In this document: positions 60,651 through 64,000 of the stretch, one piece after another
Numbering within the stretch: position 1 is the stretch's first letter
Layout: each line of letters opens with the position of its first letter
Assembly (NCBI GenBank): GCA_036502575.1
Contig: DASXYL010000065.1
Location: 93,949-157,948, forward strand
Reading direction: 5' to 3'
From: DASXRA01 sp036502575
GTDB taxonomy: Bacteria > Actinomycetota > Actinomycetes > Mycobacteriales > Jatrophihabitantaceae
DNA length: 64,000 nt
Position numbers and translations under genes: made by a program
Notes under the pieces: model-generated
What the model saw: only the letters and a program-made list of their open reading frames with translations
What the model was told of the DNA's origin: nothing
The model's database searches: none

Positions 60651-61688
60651 TTAGCCCGGTGCGGGCGCTGTGCTCTGGCGTTCGATCAGCGTGGTGGCCA
60701 GCTCCAACCGGTGCGTGTCCGGCCGCTCGCCGTCGATCAGCTGCAGCAGCGTCCGGGCGGCGGCGGCAGCCATCTCCCGGACCGGCTGCCGCATCGTGGT
60801 GAGCCCCGGCGTCAGCCACTGTGCCTCGACCAGATCGTCGAAGCCGACCACGCTGAGCTCGTCGGGAATGCGCACGTTGAGCGCGGCGGCCGCGTCGTAC
60901 ACCCCCAGCGCCATCCGATCCGAACAGGCGAAGATCGCGGTCGGACGGTGGCGCAGCTGCAGCAGCCGGGCCGCCTGCCTCTCGGCCAGGGCCCGGCTCC
61001 AGTCACCGTGGCGCACCAGCTCCGGCCTCGCGACCAGCCCGGCGGCCGCCAGCGCGGAACGGTAGCCGTCGATGCGGGCCTGGCTGTATCGGTGCGCGGC
61101 CAATCCGGCGATGGCGGCGATCCGCTCGTGTCCGAGGCGGATCAGGTGTTCGGTCGCTGAATAGCCGCCGGCCCAGTTCGTCGCGCCGACGGTAGCGATG
61201 CCCGGCCCGACGTCGATGCCCGGATCGAGCGCCACCAGACGGACGCCGGCCCGGACGAGGCGGCTGTGCTGGGCCGGAGTCGGCGTGACGAGGGCCAGCA
61301 CCGCGCCGCGACTGCCTCGGCCGATCAGCCGGTGCACCCAGTCGCGCTGGTCGGCGGCATCGTCGCGGGCCACGGTGACGACCAGGTCGCGATCGGCCTT
61401 CGAGACGACCCGCTCCACACCCGAGACCATGGCGCTCGCCCAGGAACCCTCGACGCCCGGCAAGACGAGATCGACCAGGCCGTCCAGGACCGCGGAGTCG
61501 CGCCCGGGCATCGAGACGTGGTAACCGGATTGCCGCAGGAGCCGCCCCACCTCCTGGCGCACCGTCGCGGACACGTCACTGCGGCCGTTGAGCACCTTGG
61601 ACACGGTCGGCACGGTGACGCCCGCCGCCTTGGCGATCGTCGTCAACGTCGGCGAACCAGAGGGTCGCCGACGCGGCCGGGATGCCAT
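60651..61688 (-). CDS. LacI-family regulator
   Basis: 345 residues: helix-turn-helix TLTTIAKAAGVTVPTVSKVL (about 14-33), then an effector-binding core (TEHLIRLGHERIAAIAG, FACSDRMALGVYDAAAA, LSVVGFDDLVEAQWL). It is divergent from the oxidoreductase gene at 61827, and two TTGCGCAA sites lie between them, so it probably represses that operon and itself. Confidence 0.92.
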   Translation of the reverse strand: MASRPRRRPSGSPTLTTIAKAAGVTVPTVSKVLNGRSDVSATVRQEVGRLLRQSGYHVSMPGRDSAVLDGLVDLVLPGVEGSWASAMVSGVERVVSKADRDLVVTVARDDAADQRDWVHRLIGRGSRGAVLALVTPTPAQHSRLVRAGVRLVALDPGIDVGPGIATVGATNWAGGYSATEHLIRLGHERIAAIAGLAAHRYSQARIDGYRSALAAAGLVARPELVRHGDWSRALAERQAARLLQLRHRPTAIFACSDRMALGVYDAAAALNVRIPDELSVVGFDDLVEAQWLTPGLTTMRQPVREMAAAAARTLLQLIDGERPDTHRLELATTLIERQSTAPAPG

Positions 61689-61715
61689 GAGCCCAGGGTC
61701 GCGTGACGACCGTTA

Positions 61716-61811
61716 TTGCGCAACCCGGGGTTCTCGGAATTGGTTGACATGCGAATTGCCACGCTGCGATGCTGCGTCGAGCGTTCTCGTTCATCGTCGA
61801 CTGTTGCGCAA
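61716..61811. promoter_or_regulatory. Pair of TTGCGCAA LacI-type operators
   Basis: TTGCGCAA occurs at 61716-61723 and 61804-61811; the second is inside the 12-bp palindrome TGTTGCGCAACA. They are 88 bp apart, close to both divergent starts, a layout that permits looping by a tetrameric LacI protein. Confidence 0.65.
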
Positions 61812-61826
61812 CAAGTGGAGCTGAGC

Positions 61827-62996
61827 ATGGCTGCTCGAGCAGAGCTGCGGATCGGCCTGATCGGTTACGGGTTCATGGGACGGGCGCACTCGCAGGCCTG
61901 GCAGCTGGCCGGACGAGCGTTCGAGCTGCCGTTACAGCCGGCGTTGACGGCGATCGCCGGCCGGGACGAGCAGGCGCTGGCGCACGTCGCGGCCACCTGG
62001 GGGTGGGCGTCCACCGAGACCGACTGGCGCCGGCTCGTGCAGCGCGACGACATCGACCTGATCGACATCTGCGCCCCGGGCGGCCTGCACAGCGAGATCG
62101 CGCTGGCCGCGCTCGCCGCCGGCAAGCACGTGCTGTGCGAGAAGCCGCTGGCCAACACGGTGGCCGAGGCCGAGGCGATGACCGAGGCGGCGAGCACGGC
62201 GCGCGAGCGCGGGGTGCGCTCGATGGTGGGGTTCAGCTATCGCCGGACACCGGCGCTGGCGCTGGCCCGCGAGTGGGTCGCCGAGGGACGGCTGGGCACA
62301 ATCCGGCACATCCGGGCGGCGTACCTGCAGGACTGGATCGTCGACCCGGACTTCCCGCTGGTGTGGCGCCTGCGCCGCGAGGCGGCCGGGTCTGGGGCGC
62401 TCGGCGACATCGGTGCGCACATCGTCGACCTCGCCCAGTTCCTCACCGGCCAGCTGGTCACCGGCGTCAGCGCGCTGACCGAGACGTTCGTGAAGGAGCG
62501 CCCGCTGCCCTCGTCGGCCAGTGGCCTCGCGGCCGTACCCGGAGCGCAGCGGGGCGAGGTGACCGTCGATGACGCGTCCCTGTTCCTGGCCCGATGTGAC
62601 GGTGGTGCGCTCGCGGCGTTCGAGGCCACCCGGTTCGCCACCGGCCGCAAGAACGCGATGCGCATCGAGCTGAACGGTTCGGCCGGCAGCCTGGCCTTCG
62701 ACTTCGAGGCGTCCAACGAGCTGCACTTCTACGACGGCACCGAGGATCCGGAGCAGGCCGGCTTCAAGCGGGTGCTGGTGACCGAGCCGGGGCATCCGTA
62801 CCTGTCCGGATGGTGGCCCCCCGGGCACGGCCTGGGCTACGACCACACGTTCACCAACCAGGCCCGCGACCTGGTGATCGCGATCGCCGAGGGCACCGAC
62901 CCGCAACCGTCGTTCGCCGACGGCCTGCAGATTCAGCGCGTCCTCGACGCCGTGGAGACCAGCGCGCGGAACTCCTCGACCTGGACCACCGTCTGA
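61827..62996 (+). CDS. Gfo/Idh/MocA-family oxidoreductase
   Basis: 389 residues. NAD-binding start IGLIGYGFMGRAHSQAW, EKP motif in HVLCEKPLANT (about residue 111), and the active-site GDIGAHIVDLAQFL with the catalytic His. It resembles myo-inositol or sugar dehydrogenases. The ATG at 61827 has GGAG upstream. It precedes the isomerase gene at 63008 by 11 bases and is controlled by the divergent LacI. Confidence 0.92.
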   Translation: MAARAELRIGLIGYGFMGRAHSQAWQLAGRAFELPLQPALTAIAGRDEQALAHVAATWGWASTETDWRRLVQRDDIDLIDICAPGGLHSEIALAALAAGKHVLCEKPLANTVAEAEAMTEAASTARERGVRSMVGFSYRRTPALALAREWVAEGRLGTIRHIRAAYLQDWIVDPDFPLVWRLRREAAGSGALGDIGAHIVDLAQFLTGQLVTGVSALTETFVKERPLPSSASGLAAVPGAQRGEVTVDDASLFLARCDGGALAAFEATRFATGRKNAMRIELNGSAGSLAFDFEASNELHFYDGTEDPEQAGFKRVLVTEPGHPYLSGWWPPGHGLGYDHTFTNQARDLVIAIAEGTDPQPSFADGLQIQRVLDAVETSARNSSTWTTV

Positions 62997-63007
62997 GAGG
63001 TCAAGCC

Positions 63008-64000
63008 ATGCCGCGACCAGTCACCCTGTTTACCGGTCAGTGGGCCGATCTGCCGTTCACCGAGGTGTGCCGCCTCGCGGCCGACTGGGGCTACGACGGC
63101 CTGGAGATCGCCTGCTGGGGCGACCACTTCGATCCGTGGGCGGCGCTGGAGGACGACGGCTACCTGCGCGGGCGGCTCGACGTGCTGGACAAGTACGGGC
63201 TGCAGGTGCACGCCATCTCCAACCACCTGACCGGCCAGGCGGTGTGTGACGACCCGATCGACGAGCGGCACCGGGGCATCCTGCCGGCGCGGGTCTGGGG
63301 TGACGGCGAGCCGGAGGGCGTGCGGCAGCGGGCCGCCGAGGCGATGAAGGTGACTGCCAGGGCGGCCGCCGCACTGGGCGTGCGCACCGTCGTCGGCTTC
63401 ACCGGCTCGAAGATTTGGAAGACGGTGGCGATGTTCCCGCCGGTGCCCGAGTCCATGATCGCCGACGGCTACCGCGACTTCGCCGACCGGTGGAACCCGA
63501 TCCTGGATGTGTTCGACGAGGTCGGGGTGCGGTTCGCGCACGAGGTGCACCCGTCGGAGATCGCCTACGACTACTGGACGACAACCGCCGCACTGGCCGC
63601 CGTCGAACACCGCCCGGCGTTCGGGCTGAACTGGGACCCCAGCCACTTCGTCTGGCAGGACCTGGACCCGGTGGGGTTCCTGTGGGACTTCCGGGACCGG
63701 ATCTACCACGTGGACTGCAAGGACGCGAAGCGGCAGACCGGCAACGGGCGCAACGGCCGGATGGGCTCGCACCTGCCCTGGGCGGACCCCCGGCGAGGCT
63801 GGGACTTCGTGTCCACCGGACACGGCGACGTGCCGTGGGAGGCCTGCTTCCGGATGCTCAACACCATCGGCTACGACGGGCCGATCTCGGTGGAGTGGGA
63901 GGACGCCGGCATGGATCGGCTGGTCGGCGCCCCGGAGGCGCTGGAGTTCGTCCGCCGGCTGGCCTTCGACCCACCCTCGGCCGCCTTCGACGCCGCGTTC
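63008..64000 (+). CDS. Sugar phosphate isomerase/epimerase, 3' end outside window
   Basis: 331 codons are visible from the ATG at 63008 and the frame is still open at base 64000. It is a xylose-isomerase-like TIM barrel: YDGLEIACWGDHF near the start, metal-ligand Glu in HEVHPSEIAYD (about 180), NWDPSHFVWQDLDP, DCKDAKRQ, and EWEDAGMDR near 300. With the oxidoreductase just upstream it probably forms an inositol- or hexose-type catabolic operon. Confidence 0.9.
   Translation, partial: MPRPVTLFTGQWADLPFTEVCRLAADWGYDGLEIACWGDHFDPWAALEDDGYLRGRLDVLDKYGLQVHAISNHLTGQAVCDDPIDERHRGILPARVWGDGEPEGVRQRAAEAMKVTARAAAALGVRTVVGFTGSKIWKTVAMFPPVPESMIADGYRDFADRWNPILDVFDEVGVRFAHEVHPSEIAYDYWTTTAALAAVEHRPAFGLNWDPSHFVWQDLDPVGFLWDFRDRIYHVDCKDAKRQTGNGRNGRMGSHLPWADPRRGWDFVSTGHGDVPWEACFRMLNTIGYDGPISVEWEDAGMDRLVGAPEALEFVRRLAFDPPSAAFDAAF

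Overview
The window is 64 kb of high-GC DNA with densely overlapping genes and many GTG starts. It carries a HspR-type HAIR site in front of lon, Tat and lipoprotein signals, apparently leaderless genes and a full set of phenylacetate catabolic genes. This points to an aerobic, soil-type actinobacterium; I cannot name the genus from sequence alone.

Region 1 (1-1.6 kb): the 3' end of a delta-60-repeat protein gene, then about 560 bp without a credible gene that holds a displaced 3' half of a CAU-anticodon tRNA.

Region 2 (1.6-25.4 kb) is the most unusual part. About 23.5 kb of catabolic genes fills the space between that tRNA fragment (30-bp perfect core 1609-1638) and the intact tRNA (25410-25483, core 25422-25451). 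This is the layout left by site-specific integration into a tRNA gene, although no integrase remains. From right to left the island encodes: two modules, each a small free-standing phosphohistidine (PEP-utilising 'mobile' or swivel) domain protein followed by a larger protein of an unrecognised family; a CrtC/lipocalin-like protein; a divergent LuxR regulator; a third swivel/partner module; an acyl-CoA ligase; a winged-helix-like small protein; a pyruvate-phosphate-dikinase-like protein that keeps the ATP-grasp and phosphohistidine domains but lacks the PEP/pyruvate barrel; a three-subunit biotin-dependent carboxylase (BCCP, biotin carboxylase, PycB-like carboxyltransferase); a DUF35 Zn-ribbon protein and thiolase; an SRPBCC protein; an enoyl-CoA hydratase/isomerase; a CUT2-type ABC importer; the biotin transporter BioY; and an acyl-CoA dehydrogenase. 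I infer an uptake, phosphoryl-activation, CoA-ligation, carboxylation and beta-oxidation-like pathway for an unknown substrate, with a split and triplicated phosphotransferase as its new element.

Region 3 (25.5-38.5 kb): a degenerate-looking acyl-CoA ligase and a 2,4-dienoyl-CoA-reductase-like SDR (both possibly damaged) with a TetR regulator, an alpha/beta hydrolase, Lon, an ornithine-cyclodeaminase family protein, an aldehyde dehydrogenase, EfeO and EfeB (iron uptake, without EfeU here) and a secreted phosphoesterase.

Region 4 (38.5-46.5 kb): the phenylacetate cluster. paaR-like tetR, paaK and paaI run left and paaZABCDE runs right from a shared promoter region with a TetR-type operator. 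The later beta-oxidation genes (paaF, G, H, J) are absent from this cluster.

Region 5 (46.5-55.5 kb): YceI, an aldo-keto reductase, a Gfo/Idh/MocA oxidoreductase, a beta-propeller lipoprotein-like gene with an apparent frameshift, a MacB-type ABC exporter and an LLM-family oxidoreductase.

Region 6 (55.5-64 kb): sugar or sugar-acid catabolism under two LacI-family regulators with clear palindromic operators. It contains a beta-propeller lactonase, a TIM-barrel isomerase, a 2-keto-3-deoxy-pentonate-dehydratase-like FAH protein, an MFS transporter, a second Gfo/Idh/MocA oxidoreductase and a sugar isomerase/epimerase that runs off the right edge.
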